Assembly: GCA_018710985.1 (NCBI GenBank)
Contig: DVIV01000044.1
Coordinates: 111,889 to 175,888 of the forward strand
Reading direction: 5' to 3'
Length of the DNA stretch: 64,000 bases
From: Candidatus Limiplasma pullicola
Lineage (GTDB): Bacteria > Bacillota > Clostridia > Christensenellales > Aristaeellaceae
Of the stretch, positions 56,594 through 64,000 are shown piece by piece. The notes beneath the pieces were generated by a model that was not told where the DNA came from, did not search any database, and saw only the letters and a list, made by a program, of their open reading frames with translations. The position numbers were made by a program, and so were the translations under genes. The first letter of the stretch is position 1. The number at the start of each line of letters is the position of its first letter.

Positions 56594-58072
56594 TCAGCCG
56601 CCGGTTGCCAGCCGCATCATTTCGTGTTCGTTCATGGTTTCGCCCTTGACCTCGGCCTGGATATCGCCGTGGTACAGCACCAGCGCGCGGTCGCACACGC
56701 GGATGATCTCCTGCGCCTCGTTGGAGAGCACCACCACGGCCACGCCCTGATCGGCCAGGCGCAGAATGATGTCGTAGATCTCCTCTTTCGCGCCCACGTC
56801 CACGCCCTGCGTGGGGTTGTCCAGAATCAGCAGCGACGGATTGGCGCTGAGCCACTTGGCCAGCACCACCTTCTGCTGGTTGCCGCCGGACAGGCTGGTA
56901 ATGGGGTCCTCAGGCCTTTCCATCTTGATGTGCAGCTCCCGGCGCTGGCGATCAAATTCCTCGCGCTGCGCCCTGTGGTCGATCAGTCCCCGGCGGGTCA
57001 GGCGGGGCCAGGTCACGATGGAGCCGTTTTCCAGGATGTTCATGTCCTTGATGATGCCGTTTTCCTTGCGGTTGCGCGGCACATAGCCGATGCCCAGCGC
57101 CAGCGCCTGCTGGGTGGAGTGCATCTGCACGGGCTTGCCGCCCACGACGATGCTGCCCTGATATTTTCCCGCATCGCCAAAGACGGTGCGGAAGATCTCG
57201 CTGCGGCCGTCGCCCAGCAGGCCCGTGACGCCCAGCACCTCGCCCGCGCGCACGCTCAGGCTGATGTGGCGGTAGTGCGGCTCCTGGGTCAGATCCTCCA
57301 GGCGGAGCACCTCGTCCCCGAGCTTTGCGCTGCGGTTCAGGGGCTCGTTTCGCACCTCGTGGCCCACCATGTCGCGGGCCAGCAGATCGGTGGTCACGTC
57401 TTTGACATAGCCTTCCGACACCATCACGCCGTCGCGCAGGACCGTGTAGCGGTCGCAGATTTCCATGACCTCGCGCAGCTTGTGGGAAATAAAGACGATG
57501 CCCACGTTCTGCTTTTTCAGCGTGCGCAGGATCTCAAATACGTGCTCGATCTCCGGGTCGGTCAGCGAGGTGGTGGGCTCGTCCATAATGATGATCTGGG
57601 CGTTCATCAGTAGCGCGCGGGAAATCTCCACGATCTGCTTGTAGGAGGCGTCCAGGTCGCGCACCATGGTGCGGGGGTCCAGATCGAGCGACATGCGCTC
57701 AAATACCTTCCGGGTTTCCGCGATCATGCGCGGATGGTCCAGAAAGCCGTTTTTCTTTTTCAGCTCCCGGCCGATGAACATGTTTTCATAGATCGGGAGG
57801 TCGTTGATGAGGTTCAGTTCCTGATGGATGAAGGCAATCCCCGCGTCCAGCGACTGACCGGGGTTTTGGAAAGTCTGCGGCTTGTCGTCCAGCAAAATCT
57901 GCCCTGCGTCGGGCCGGAGCACGCCGCCCAGAATGTTCATCAGCGTGCTTTTGCCCGCGCCGTTCTCGCCCAGCAGCGCGCAGATTTCCCCGCCGCGAAG
58001 CGAAAAATCGACGGCTTTCAACACGTCGTTCGCGCCGAAGGATTTCACGATCCCACGCATGGAGAGGTTCAT
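56594..58072 (-). CDS. monosaccharide ABC transporter ATP-binding protein (RbsA/MglA-like)
   Basis: A 492-residue protein with two ABC modules. NBD1 has Walker A GENGAGKST (35-43), Walker B IIIMDEPT (160-167) and a degenerate signature LDASYKQIVEIS (140-151) that lacks the usual central Gly. NBD2 has the altered P-loop GLLGDGRSE and a normal signature LSGGNQQK. The family usually has one degenerate site; here both modules depart from consensus at different motifs. It follows the binding-protein gene after an attenuator-like hairpin. Confidence 0.93.
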   Translation of the reverse strand: MNLSMRGIVKSFGANDVLKAVDFSLRGGEICALLGENGAGKSTLMNILGGVLRPDAGQILLDDKPQTFQNPGQSLDAGIAFIHQELNLINDLPIYENMFIGRELKKKNGFLDHPRMIAETRKVFERMSLDLDPRTMVRDLDASYKQIVEISRALLMNAQIIIMDEPTTSLTDPEIEHVFEILRTLKKQNVGIVFISHKLREVMEICDRYTVLRDGVMVSEGYVKDVTTDLLARDMVGHEVRNEPLNRSAKLGDEVLRLEDLTQEPHYRHISLSVRAGEVLGVTGLLGDGRSEIFRTVFGDAGKYQGSIVVGGKPVQMHSTQQALALGIGYVPRNRKENGIIKDMNILENGSIVTWPRLTRRGLIDHRAQREEFDRQRRELHIKMERPEDPITSLSGGNQQKVVLAKWLSANPSLLILDNPTQGVDVGAKEEIYDIILRLADQGVAVVVLSNEAQEIIRVCDRALVLYHGDIQAEVKGETMNEHEMMRLATGG

Positions 58073-58111
58073 TTGTTCACATCCGTTCTCAAAATCCTCT
58101 TATAACCGGGG

Positions 58112-58144
58112 AAAAGGGCCATGGCACCGGCCACGGCCCCTTTT
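58112..58144 (-). terminator. attenuator hairpin between binding-protein and ATPase genes
   Basis: On the minus strand AAGGGGCCGTGG pairs with CCATGGCCCTTTT-side bases around a small loop, followed by TTTTCC. It is 14 bases after the binding-protein stop, the same layout as in the disaccharide operon (33186-33224). Confidence 0.65.
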
Positions 58145-58158
58145 GAAAGAGAGGGAAA

Positions 58159-59106
58159 TCAATAGATGGTGTTGCTGGGATCGATGTATTCGTCCACGTT
58201 GGTGGCGTCCACGATCTGAGAGGGGATAACCTTCACGGCGTCAACAGTCTCGCCGCCCAGCACGCTCAGGGCCACGTCCAGGCAGTCCCGGATCATCAGG
58301 GGGCTGTAGAGCGCGGAGCAGGCATGGATCTCGTCGGCCTTTTCCTTGATGATGTTGAAGTACTCCTGGCATCCGCCGCCGCCGGTGATGGCCTTGATGT
58401 CGGTGCGGCCGGCATCCTCGATGGCCTGCAGGGCGCCGATGGTGGTCTCGTCATCCAGGCTGTAGACGGCGTCGATCTCGGGGTTGGCGGTCAGGATGTC
58501 CGCCATGTCCTTCAGGCCATCCTCACGGGTGAAGGCGGTGGCGTACTCGATGATCTCCACGTCGGGAGCGATCTCGGCCATGGTGTCGGTGAAGCCCTTC
58601 ATGCGCAGCTCGGACACGGAGCCGGAGGTAGGCACGGGCAGGGCCACGACGGTGCCGGTGGTGCCGATCTTCTCAACGATGTAGTTCGCGCTGGCAACGC
58701 CCATGCTCTCGTTGTCGCCGGTCACCTTGTAGATGCCCTCGGCGGGGATGTCCATATCGAAGGCCACGACGGTGATGCCCTGGTCGATGGCGTTCTGGGC
58801 GGCCACTTCCATGCCGGTCCACTGGGGAGCAACCACGATAGCCTGGGCGCCCCAGAGGATGACCTCGTCAAACTGGGCGGTCATTTCCTCGGCATTGCTG
58901 GAGGTGAGAAGCTTGTACTCGATGGTGCCGGCGGCCTCCAGCTCCTTGCAGTACTGCTCGGCGTTGTAGGTGATGCCGCCCACCCAGCCGTGGGTCACGG
59001 CGGGCACGAGCACGCCGATCTTATACTTGGTGGTTTCAGCGGTCGCCATGGTGACCATGCCGAGGCACAGCGCCAGGGCCAGAACGATGGCCAAAAGCTT
59101 TTTCAT
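58159..59106 (-). CDS. periplasmic-type sugar-binding protein (RbsB-like)
   Basis: A 315-residue solute-binding protein of the ribose/galactose type. The signal peptide MKKLLAIVLALALCLGMVTM ends near ATA-ET; its Cys is not in a lipobox, so no lipid anchor is expected. Mature segments TKYKIGVLVPAVTHGWVGGI, NAIDQGITVVAFDMDIPAEG and ITGGGGCQEYFN give the type I periplasmic-binding fold. It feeds the RbsA/RbsC-like pair. A near-perfect promoter lies upstream. Confidence 0.93.
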   Translation of the reverse strand: MKKLLAIVLALALCLGMVTMATAETTKYKIGVLVPAVTHGWVGGITYNAEQYCKELEAAGTIEYKLLTSSNAEEMTAQFDEVILWGAQAIVVAPQWTGMEVAAQNAIDQGITVVAFDMDIPAEGIYKVTGDNESMGVASANYIVEKIGTTGTVVALPVPTSGSVSELRMKGFTDTMAEIAPDVEIIEYATAFTREDGLKDMADILTANPEIDAVYSLDDETTIGALQAIEDAGRTDIKAITGGGGCQEYFNIIKEKADEIHACSALYSPLMIRDCLDVALSVLGGETVDAVKVIPSQIVDATNVDEYIDPSNTIY

Positions 59107-59214
59107 GTTGGTTTCCTCCGTTTCGTCATTTGTCTCCCCGTCGGGGGAGGACTGCGCAAAGGACGGACATAGGGCTTTTTCGCCTGTATGCGCCTGTCCC
59201 TTTGTTGTAAGTGT

Positions 59215-59243
59215 ATGATAGCATGCAAATTTTCACATGTCAA
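59215..59243 (-). promoter_or_regulatory. promoter of the monosaccharide operon
   Basis: Minus strand TTGACA (59238-59243), 17-base spacer, TATCAT (59215-59220), about 110 bases before the ATG. The six-gene operon is read from here to the terminator at 52602. Confidence 0.85.
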
Positions 59244-59267
59244 TTCAATGGATAAAGTTTTCATAAA

Positions 59268-59391
59268 TTTACATTCTCCGGCGGAATCGCCATAATGCTT
59301 TTCAAATCGGATCTTTGCGAATTGATGGCAGCGGATATCCTCTTGCGAATAAAGAAAAATTACATTCTTTATCTGCTGTCATTTACATTTT
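59268..59391. promoter_or_regulatory. three direct TTTACATT-like repeats in the divergent regulatory region
   Basis: TTTACATTCT (59268-59277), ATTACATTCT (59359-59368) and TTTACATTTT (59382-59391) lie between the divergent binding-protein and lacI-type genes; the third overlaps the -35 of the lacI promoter. They could be regulator sites, but AT-rich sequence can repeat by chance. I found no strong palindromic LacI-type operator in this 373-base gap. Confidence 0.3.
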
Positions 59392-59411
59392 CCTGTCCCC
59401 TATGCTATAAT
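59382..59411 (+). promoter_or_regulatory. promoter of the second lacI-type gene
   Basis: TTTACA (59382-59387), 18-base spacer, TATAAT (59406-59411), about 70 bases before the ATG at 59480. Confidence 0.75.
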
Positions 59412-59479
59412 AACCACAGATACGGGCAATTTCACATCCCAGGGCCATGCCGTGCACGGAAGAGGAGGCGGAACGGAGC

Positions 59480-60481
59480 ATGAAACGAAAGGGCAGCGAG
59501 CCCACCATCTCGCAGGTGGCAGACATGGCGGGCGTGTCCATCGCAACGGTTTCGCGCGTCCTCAACGACCCGACCAAGGTGCGCCCTGCCACGGTGGAAA
59601 AGGTCAGCGCCGCCATCGACGCCCTGGCCTATCCGCGCCCCCAGCCCGCCGTGGATCTGCGCAACCGGCTGATCGTGGCGGTTCTGCCCAACCTGGACAA
59701 CCCCTTCTATTCCAAAATCATCAAGGGCATTCAGGTATCGGCCAAGGGCCACGGGCTGGAGGTGCTGCTCTATGCCGAGGGCAACGTCGACGCCCATTCG
59801 CGGCGGCTTCTGGACATGCTGGGCATGATTCAGGCGCGCGGGCTGATCATCCTCTCGCCCGTCAACCGTCTGGAGGTGCTCTACGAGCTGGCCTCCGCCC
59901 TGCCGCTGGTGCAGTGCGCCGAATACACCGAGCACAGCTCCCTTCCCTATGTGGGGGTGGACGACTTCGCCGCCGCCCGCCACGCGACAGAAACGCTGAT
60001 TCGCCGCGGCCGTCGCCGTATCGCGCTGATCAATGGCCCCGACCGCTACAAATACGCCCGGCACCGTTATCTGGGATACGCGGACGCCCTCCGGCGCGCG
60101 GGCCTGACAGTGGACAGCGCGCTGGTGGCCAACGTGACGGAGATGGGCTTTGACAGCTCGCTGGCCGTGGCCCGGCAGATGCTTCTGGCCAGCGAGCGCC
60201 CGGACGCCATTCTGGCCGCCAGCGACATGTACGCCTCGGCCGTGGTCAAGGCAGCCACCTCCGAAGGCATCCGCATCCCCGATGATCTGGCCTTGATCGG
60301 TTTTGACAACACCTACATCTCCCAGATGAGCCACCCCAGCGTGGCGGCGGTCAGCCTGCCGCGCTTTCAGCTGGGCTATATGGCCTGCGAGGTGCTCTCC
60401 GAGCGCATCATGAATCCCGCCTCGGAGGAGCCGCGCCATTTTCTGCTGGAAACGGAGCTGGTGCTCCGTGACTCCGTATAA
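59480..60481 (+). CDS. LacI family transcriptional regulator (monosaccharide cassette)
   Basis: A 333-residue repressor. The helix-turn-helix TISQVADMAGVSIATVSRVL is at residues about 8-28, followed by the hinge and a sugar-binding domain (RLIVAVLPNLDNPFYSKIIK, then LALIGFDNTYISQMSHPSVA). The ATG at 59480 is preferred to one 33 bases upstream because it places the helix-turn-helix at the normal distance. Divergent from the ABC operon, so it probably controls it and the isomerase downstream. Confidence 0.92.
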   Translation: MKRKGSEPTISQVADMAGVSIATVSRVLNDPTKVRPATVEKVSAAIDALAYPRPQPAVDLRNRLIVAVLPNLDNPFYSKIIKGIQVSAKGHGLEVLLYAEGNVDAHSRRLLDMLGMIQARGLIILSPVNRLEVLYELASALPLVQCAEYTEHSSLPYVGVDDFAAARHATETLIRRGRRRIALINGPDRYKYARHRYLGYADALRRAGLTVDSALVANVTEMGFDSSLAVARQMLLASERPDAILAASDMYASAVVKAATSEGIRIPDDLALIGFDNTYISQMSHPSVAAVSLPRFQLGYMACEVLSERIMNPASEEPRHFLLETELVLRDSV

Positions 60482-60514
60482 AAATAGGAAACAAAACGGG
60501 AGGGACTTGCGACT

Positions 60515-61429
60515 ATGAAACTGGGCTTCGTGAGCGCGATTCTGGACGGCTGGACGTTCGAGGGCATGGTGGACGCGGCCGCGGAGATGGGCTACCAGTG
60601 CGTGGAGGTGGCCTGCTGGCCTGCCGGGAAGGCGGAGCGCCGCTATGCGGGCGTGAGCCATATCGACGTGGACGCGCTGGATGACGAAAAGGTGCGTTAC
60701 ATCCACGGCTACCTTGAGCAGCGCGGGGTGGAGATCTCCGCCCTGGCATACTACCCCAACACCCTCGACGGCGACCTGGAAAAGCGCGCCGCCGCCGTGG
60801 AGCACCTCAAGAAGGTCATCCGGGCCAGCCACAAGCTGGGCGTGAACCTGGTGACGACCTTTATCGGCCGTGACCAGACCAGGACCGTGGAGGAAAACCT
60901 CGATATCATGTGCCAGGTGTGGCCGCCCATCCTCAGGCTTGCCGAGGAGCTGGGTGTGCGCATCGCCATCGAAAACTGCCCCATGCTCTTCGGCCCGGAC
61001 CAGTGGCCCGGCGGGCAGAACCTGATGACCACGCCGGCGATCTGGCGCAAGGTGTTCGAGCGCCTGCCCTCCCCCAACCTGGGCATCAATTACGATCCCT
61101 CGCACTTCGTATGGCAGATGATGGACTACATCCAGCCCATCTACGAATTCAAGGACAAGATTTTCCACGTCCATTACAAGGACATCAAGCTCTTCCCCGA
61201 CAAGCTGCGCCAGGTGGGCACCATGGCCTATCCGCTGGACTACATGAGCCCCAAGCTGCCTGGCCTGGGCGATGTGGACTGGGGCCGGTACGTATCGGCG
61301 CTGACCGACATCGGCTACGACGGCTACACCTGCATCGAGGTCGAGGACCGCTCCTTCGAGGGCAGCCCCGAAAAGGTGCTGGACTCCCTGCGCCTTTCCA
61401 AGCGGTACATGGAGCAGTTCGTCATCTGA
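60515..61429 (+). CDS. sugar phosphate isomerase/epimerase-like TIM-barrel protein
   Basis: A 304-residue protein of the AP-endonuclease-2 family. MKLGFVSAILDGWTFEGMVD starts the barrel; metal-site candidates are E in CVEVACWPAG, E and N in RIAIENCPMLFGPD, D in LGINYDPSHFVWQMM and H in KIFHVHYKDIKLF. It lies 33 bases after the LacI gene, with GGGAGGG upstream, and belongs to the same sugar module. IolE/IolI-like in fold; substrate unknown. It ends in a strong hairpin. Confidence 0.87.
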   Translation: MKLGFVSAILDGWTFEGMVDAAAEMGYQCVEVACWPAGKAERRYAGVSHIDVDALDDEKVRYIHGYLEQRGVEISALAYYPNTLDGDLEKRAAAVEHLKKVIRASHKLGVNLVTTFIGRDQTRTVEENLDIMCQVWPPILRLAEELGVRIAIENCPMLFGPDQWPGGQNLMTTPAIWRKVFERLPSPNLGINYDPSHFVWQMMDYIQPIYEFKDKIFHVHYKDIKLFPDKLRQVGTMAYPLDYMSPKLPGLGDVDWGRYVSALTDIGYDGYTCIEVEDRSFEGSPEKVLDSLRLSKRYMEQFVI

Positions 61430-61443
61430 ACAAGGACGCGCAA

Positions 61444-61487
61444 AAAGGCGGCGCGGGGCGGAAAAGATTCCGCCCCGCGCCGCCTTT
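61444..61487 (+). terminator. terminator of the lacI-isomerase unit
   Basis: AAAGGCGGCGCGGGGCGG, eight bases, and the exact complement form an 18-bp stem 14 bases after the isomerase stop, with AAA/TTT at its ends. Confidence 0.85.
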
Positions 61488-61830
61488 CGGCTGTCAAAAA
61501 CCCGTCTTGGGAGGTTTGGAGGGCTTCGGCCCTCCAAAGTGAAATCGTATCGCCCGGCTTTTCCCGGTCGCTCAATCTTCGCGGAGGGCGTTGACCGCGC
61601 CCACCGCTCGTTTCGCTCCCTCGCAAATATCGGCGTTCTGCGCGCTGGCCGCGCGCAGCCCTTGTGTTTGCTCACGCCTGCGGGTCGCTTTGCGCTACGC
61701 GCAACAGCCCACAGGGCTGACGCTTCCCTCCGGTGCCGGGCGGGCGGGGAGTTTGCGCCCCCGGCGCAAACATTTCTTTAGTCTCTGGCGGAAAAGGCCG
61801 GCACAGCCGGACTTTTCCGACACGCTGAGG
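61488..61830 (+). repeat. mosaic intergenic repeat, copy B
   Basis: Segment a (61491-61562, CTGTCAAA... with the GGAGGGC/GCCCTCC stem), segment c (61563-61733, CGGTCGCTCAATCTTCGCGG... to GGGCTGACGCTTCCCT) and segment b (61734-61826, GCCGGGCGGGCGGGGAGTTT...). Segments a and b match copy A read from the opposite strand; segment c matches copy C and is missing from A. It lies between the isomerase terminator and the promoter at 61844. No coding frame is convincing. Confidence 0.85.
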
Positions 61831-61843
61831 CGGCGCGGGCAAA

Positions 61844-61872
61844 TTGCGCAGCGCCGCATATCATGCTATAAT
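61844..61872 (+). promoter_or_regulatory. promoter of the DUF6020-like gene
   Basis: TTGCGC (61844-61849), 17-base spacer, TATAAT (61867-61872), about 40 bases before the ATG at 61912. Confidence 0.75.
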
Positions 61873-61911
61873 TTGCAGATGAAAAGGCTTCGCTGAAACG
61901 GGGGAAGGTCC

Positions 61912-63666
61912 ATGTCGAACCATGTCTTAAGCAGCCGCCGCGCGGCCGCTCTCAGCGGCTGCTGCGCGCTGCTGGCCCTATATGCGGCTGTATGGCTGAC
62001 CGGTTTTTCCACCAGCTACCGCTTCGGCTGGTGCCTGCTGCTGGGGCTTTTGTGCTTTGCCGGGTATCGCTTCTGGCGCGAACCGGACCTTCGCCTCAAA
62101 AGGGGGTTTGGCCTTTGGGGCGCGCTGTTCATGCTGGCGCTTGGGCTGGGCATGCGCATGGACGCCGCGGGCCAAACCGGCGCGAGCGGTTTGATCGGCA
62201 GCTTCTGCCTGGCGGCGTGTGCCGGACCGGCCGCGGGCTATGCCGCCATAGGCGTCTACCGCGCATTAAGCCGCTTCACCCGGCCCATGACGCTTCAAAC
62301 CGGCCGTGCGTTCTGCCTGTCGCTTGGGCTGGTGTTGTTGTGCTGGCTGCCGGTATTGATCTCCTTCTTTCCCGGCATCGCCGCCTATGATATGGACTTC
62401 CAGATGTACCAGGTGGCATCCGGCGATTATTCCACGCATCATCCCCTGCTGCATACGCTGTTCCTTGGCATGTTCTGTCAGCTGGGGGAGGCGCTTGGCA
62501 GTCTTACGCTGGGCTATGGCATGCACACGTTGGCGCAGGCGCTGCTGCTTGCCGCCTCAATCGCCTACGCGCTGGCCTGGCTGGCCCGCATCGGCTGTCC
62601 GCGCTGGTTGTGGATGGTGCTTCTGGCCTTTTTTTGCCTGTCTCCGCAGCACGCAATCATGGCTTCCAGCGGCACAAAGGACATTCTGTTCGCCGCCACG
62701 ATGCTGGCCGTCACCGTAGAGCTGTGCCGCCTGTTGCTGGAGCCCCGGCGGCGGCTTTGCCGATGGGTGCTCGTGGGCGATGCGGCGCTCATCGCCATCG
62801 CATGCATGCTTCGCAACAACGCCGTCTACAGCTTCGCTCTGCTCGTTGTGGTTTCCTTTCTGTTTTTCCGGCGCCGGCTGGGAAAGCGCGTGCTCGCGGC
62901 CGTGCTGTCGGGCGTGGTGCTGGCCCAGGCCGGCCTGATCGGGCTTCAGGCCGCCACAGGCGCGACGGATGGCTCGGTCCGCGAGCTGCTGAGCATTCCC
63001 TGCCAACAGCTTGCCCGCGTATATGACCGCTACGGGCTTACCATCCCCGACGGCTATGAAATCATCGAGGTGCTGCCCGGCGCCGAAAACTATTCTCCCA
63101 GCCGCGCCGATTTTACCAAATCCAGCGCCAGGGTGACCACCAGCGACCGCCTGATCCGCTTTCTCAAATTGTGGGCGCGGGAGGCGCTGCATCACCCGGT
63201 CGAATACCTGGACGCCTTTCTCGATAACACCCGCGGTTTCTGGTATGTCAACGATCTTTCCTTTGCCACCACGTATGACGAGGTGGAGGGCTCGCCCGTG
63301 GGCTGCATGTCGCTGGGCCATCATGACAGCATAGGCGTCGAGGCCCCATGGCTGTTGCCGGGTCTGCGCGCGCTCTGGCGGCAATTATTCACGCTCAACG
63401 GCTATCAGCGCTTTCCCGTCTTATGGACGCTCATGCATCCCGCGTTCTATACCTGGCTTCTGGCATTTGTGCTGGTATGGGCCTGGTACCGGCGCGATCG
63501 TGAGGCGCTGTTTGCCGGTTTCGGGCTTGCGTGTTACCTTCTCTCGCTTCTGATGGGCCCCTGCGCGCTGATTCGGTATCAGTACTACCTGATGCTCGCC
63601 GCGCCGGTGCTGCTGGGCTACCTGAGCGCGGGCCTGCGAAGCCGTATGCCGCAAGCGCGGCAATAG
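61912..63666 (+). CDS. polytopic membrane protein, DUF6020-like (possible glycosyltransferase fold)
   Basis: A 584-residue membrane protein with about twelve hydrophobic segments. Notable motifs are FFPGIAAYDMDFQMYQ (near residue 155), YSTHHPLLHTLFLGMFCQLG and SSGTKDILFAATMLAV. An acidic residue pair in the first large loop and the HHP motif suggest a GT-C-like membrane enzyme of the DUF6020 type, but no activity is established. A GGGGGAAGG-type ribosome binding site precedes the ATG. It is a single-gene unit flanked on both sides by copies of the mosaic repeat. Confidence 0.7.
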   Translation: MSNHVLSSRRAAALSGCCALLALYAAVWLTGFSTSYRFGWCLLLGLLCFAGYRFWREPDLRLKRGFGLWGALFMLALGLGMRMDAAGQTGASGLIGSFCLAACAGPAAGYAAIGVYRALSRFTRPMTLQTGRAFCLSLGLVLLCWLPVLISFFPGIAAYDMDFQMYQVASGDYSTHHPLLHTLFLGMFCQLGEALGSLTLGYGMHTLAQALLLAASIAYALAWLARIGCPRWLWMVLLAFFCLSPQHAIMASSGTKDILFAATMLAVTVELCRLLLEPRRRLCRWVLVGDAALIAIACMLRNNAVYSFALLVVVSFLFFRRRLGKRVLAAVLSGVVLAQAGLIGLQAATGATDGSVRELLSIPCQQLARVYDRYGLTIPDGYEIIEVLPGAENYSPSRADFTKSSARVTTSDRLIRFLKLWAREALHHPVEYLDAFLDNTRGFWYVNDLSFATTYDEVEGSPVGCMSLGHHDSIGVEAPWLLPGLRALWRQLFTLNGYQRFPVLWTLMHPAFYTWLLAFVLVWAWYRRDREALFAGFGLACYLLSLLMGPCALIRYQYYLMLAAPVLLGYLSAGLRSRMPQARQ

Positions 63667-63673
63667 CATCAAA

Positions 63674-63696
63674 AAAGGACGTCCTGCACGTCCTTT
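63674..63696 (+). terminator. terminator of the DUF6020-like gene
   Basis: AAAGGACGT, five bases, ACGTCCTTT: exact 9-bp stem, seven bases after the stop, A-rich before and T-rich after. Confidence 0.7.
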
Positions 63697-64000
63697 CAGA
63701 CTGTCAAATAACCGATTTGGGGAGGTTTGGAGGACCCGCAGGTCCGCAACCTCAATCGTCGCGGCGGCTGCTGGCCGCGCCCGCCGCTCGTTTCGGTTGA
63801 CTCCTTCGGGTCGCTTTGTCACCTCCGGTGGCAAGTGTCCCGGTTGCTCAATCATTCGCGCTTCCCTAACGGCATGCCGCTTCCGTTTTTGCCCGCTCAA
63901 TCGTCGCGGAGGGCGCTGGCCGCGCCCACCGCTCGTTTCGCGGTCCGCCTTCGGGTCGCTTTGCGCTTCGCGCAACAGCCCACAGGGCTGACGCTTCCCT
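63694..64000 (+). repeat. mosaic intergenic repeat, copy C (continues beyond window)
   Basis: Starts with CAGACTGTCAAA and a shortened segment a (GGGAGGTTTGGAGG), then segment c twice: a diverged copy (63749-63830) and a closer copy (63893-64000) ending in GGGCTGACGCTTCCCT at the window edge. No segment b is seen inside the window. Same strand as copy B. Nothing codes here apart from spurious Arg/Pro-rich frames. Confidence 0.8.

Noticed and set aside
59350..59372. ATAAAG/CTTTAT inverted repeat near the lacI promoter
   Set aside because: Six-base arms with a 12-base spacer in AT-rich DNA are expected by chance; not a convincing operator.
61324..61626. Minus-strand frame with ETSGGRGQRPPRRLS-like sequence, also seen at 63421-63975
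   Set aside because: The shared peptide comes from the DNA repeat (segment c), not from a conserved protein, and one frame runs antisense through the isomerase gene.

Overview
The window reads as one contiguous piece of a GC-rich Firmicutes (Clostridia) chromosome. The evidence is the S10-spc ribosomal order ending in secY-adk-map-KOW-infA, the zinc-type S14, the mrnC-rlmB-yacP-sigH block, a CwlD-type amidase and a BofC-like protein (an endospore-forming ancestry), a type III glutamine synthetase and pyruvate:ferredoxin oxidoreductase (anaerobic metabolism). I cannot fix the family. The sugar-uptake content and signal-peptide style resemble gut Clostridia such as Christensenellales-type lineages, which is inference only. 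No rRNA, tRNA, CRISPR array, insertion sequence or prophage was seen.

Layout. 1-12917 (minus): S10/spc ribosomal operon from a clear promoter at 12889-12917 through rpsJ to a partial infA at the window edge. 13021-13250: first copy of a mosaic intergenic repeat. 13258-14745 (minus): GT39-like membrane glycosyltransferase. 14968-18963 (plus): DUF362-ferredoxin protein and uvrA. 19011-21542 (minus): a probably broken small ORF and glutamine synthetase III. 21709-27613 (minus): operon of a divergent GH127-like protein, a tRNA-dihydrouridine synthase and two large secreted proteins of unknown function. 27775-29070 (plus): small conserved protein and FkbM-type methyltransferase. 29131-35676 (minus): disaccharide cassette (LacI regulator, binding protein, two permeases, GH65 phosphorylase). 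35689-43320 (minus): mrnC, thyX, rlmB, yacP, sigH followed by FHA protein, FtsW/RodA and a class B PBP. 43400-46274 (minus): CwlD-like amidase, a cluster of DnaA-box-like sites, DUF4363, DUF421 and BofC-like genes. 46355-48775 (minus): GH2 glycosidase and a small tail-anchored protein. 48928-52446 (minus): PFOR. 52658-59106 (minus) and 59480-61429 (plus): a complete monosaccharide ABC transporter with two Gfo/Idh oxidoreductases, two TIM-barrel isomerases and a LacI regulator. 61912-63666 (plus): DUF6020-like membrane protein. Two further repeat copies lie at 61444-61830 and 63674-64000.

How the parts work together. Two sugar-uptake modules, each with its own LacI regulator, feed glycolysis. 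GH65 and GH2 enzymes process oligosaccharides, and PFOR takes pyruvate to acetyl-CoA with reduced ferredoxin. The sigH/FHA/FtsW/PBP/CwlD/BofC genes point to envelope growth and sporulation.

The observations I find least explained are the three-copy mosaic repeat that sits immediately 3' of a gene in each case and follows the orientation of that gene, the dense cluster of DnaA-box-like sequences at 44391-44556, and the pair of large secreted proteins co-transcribed with dus. All calls come from reading the sequence without database searches.
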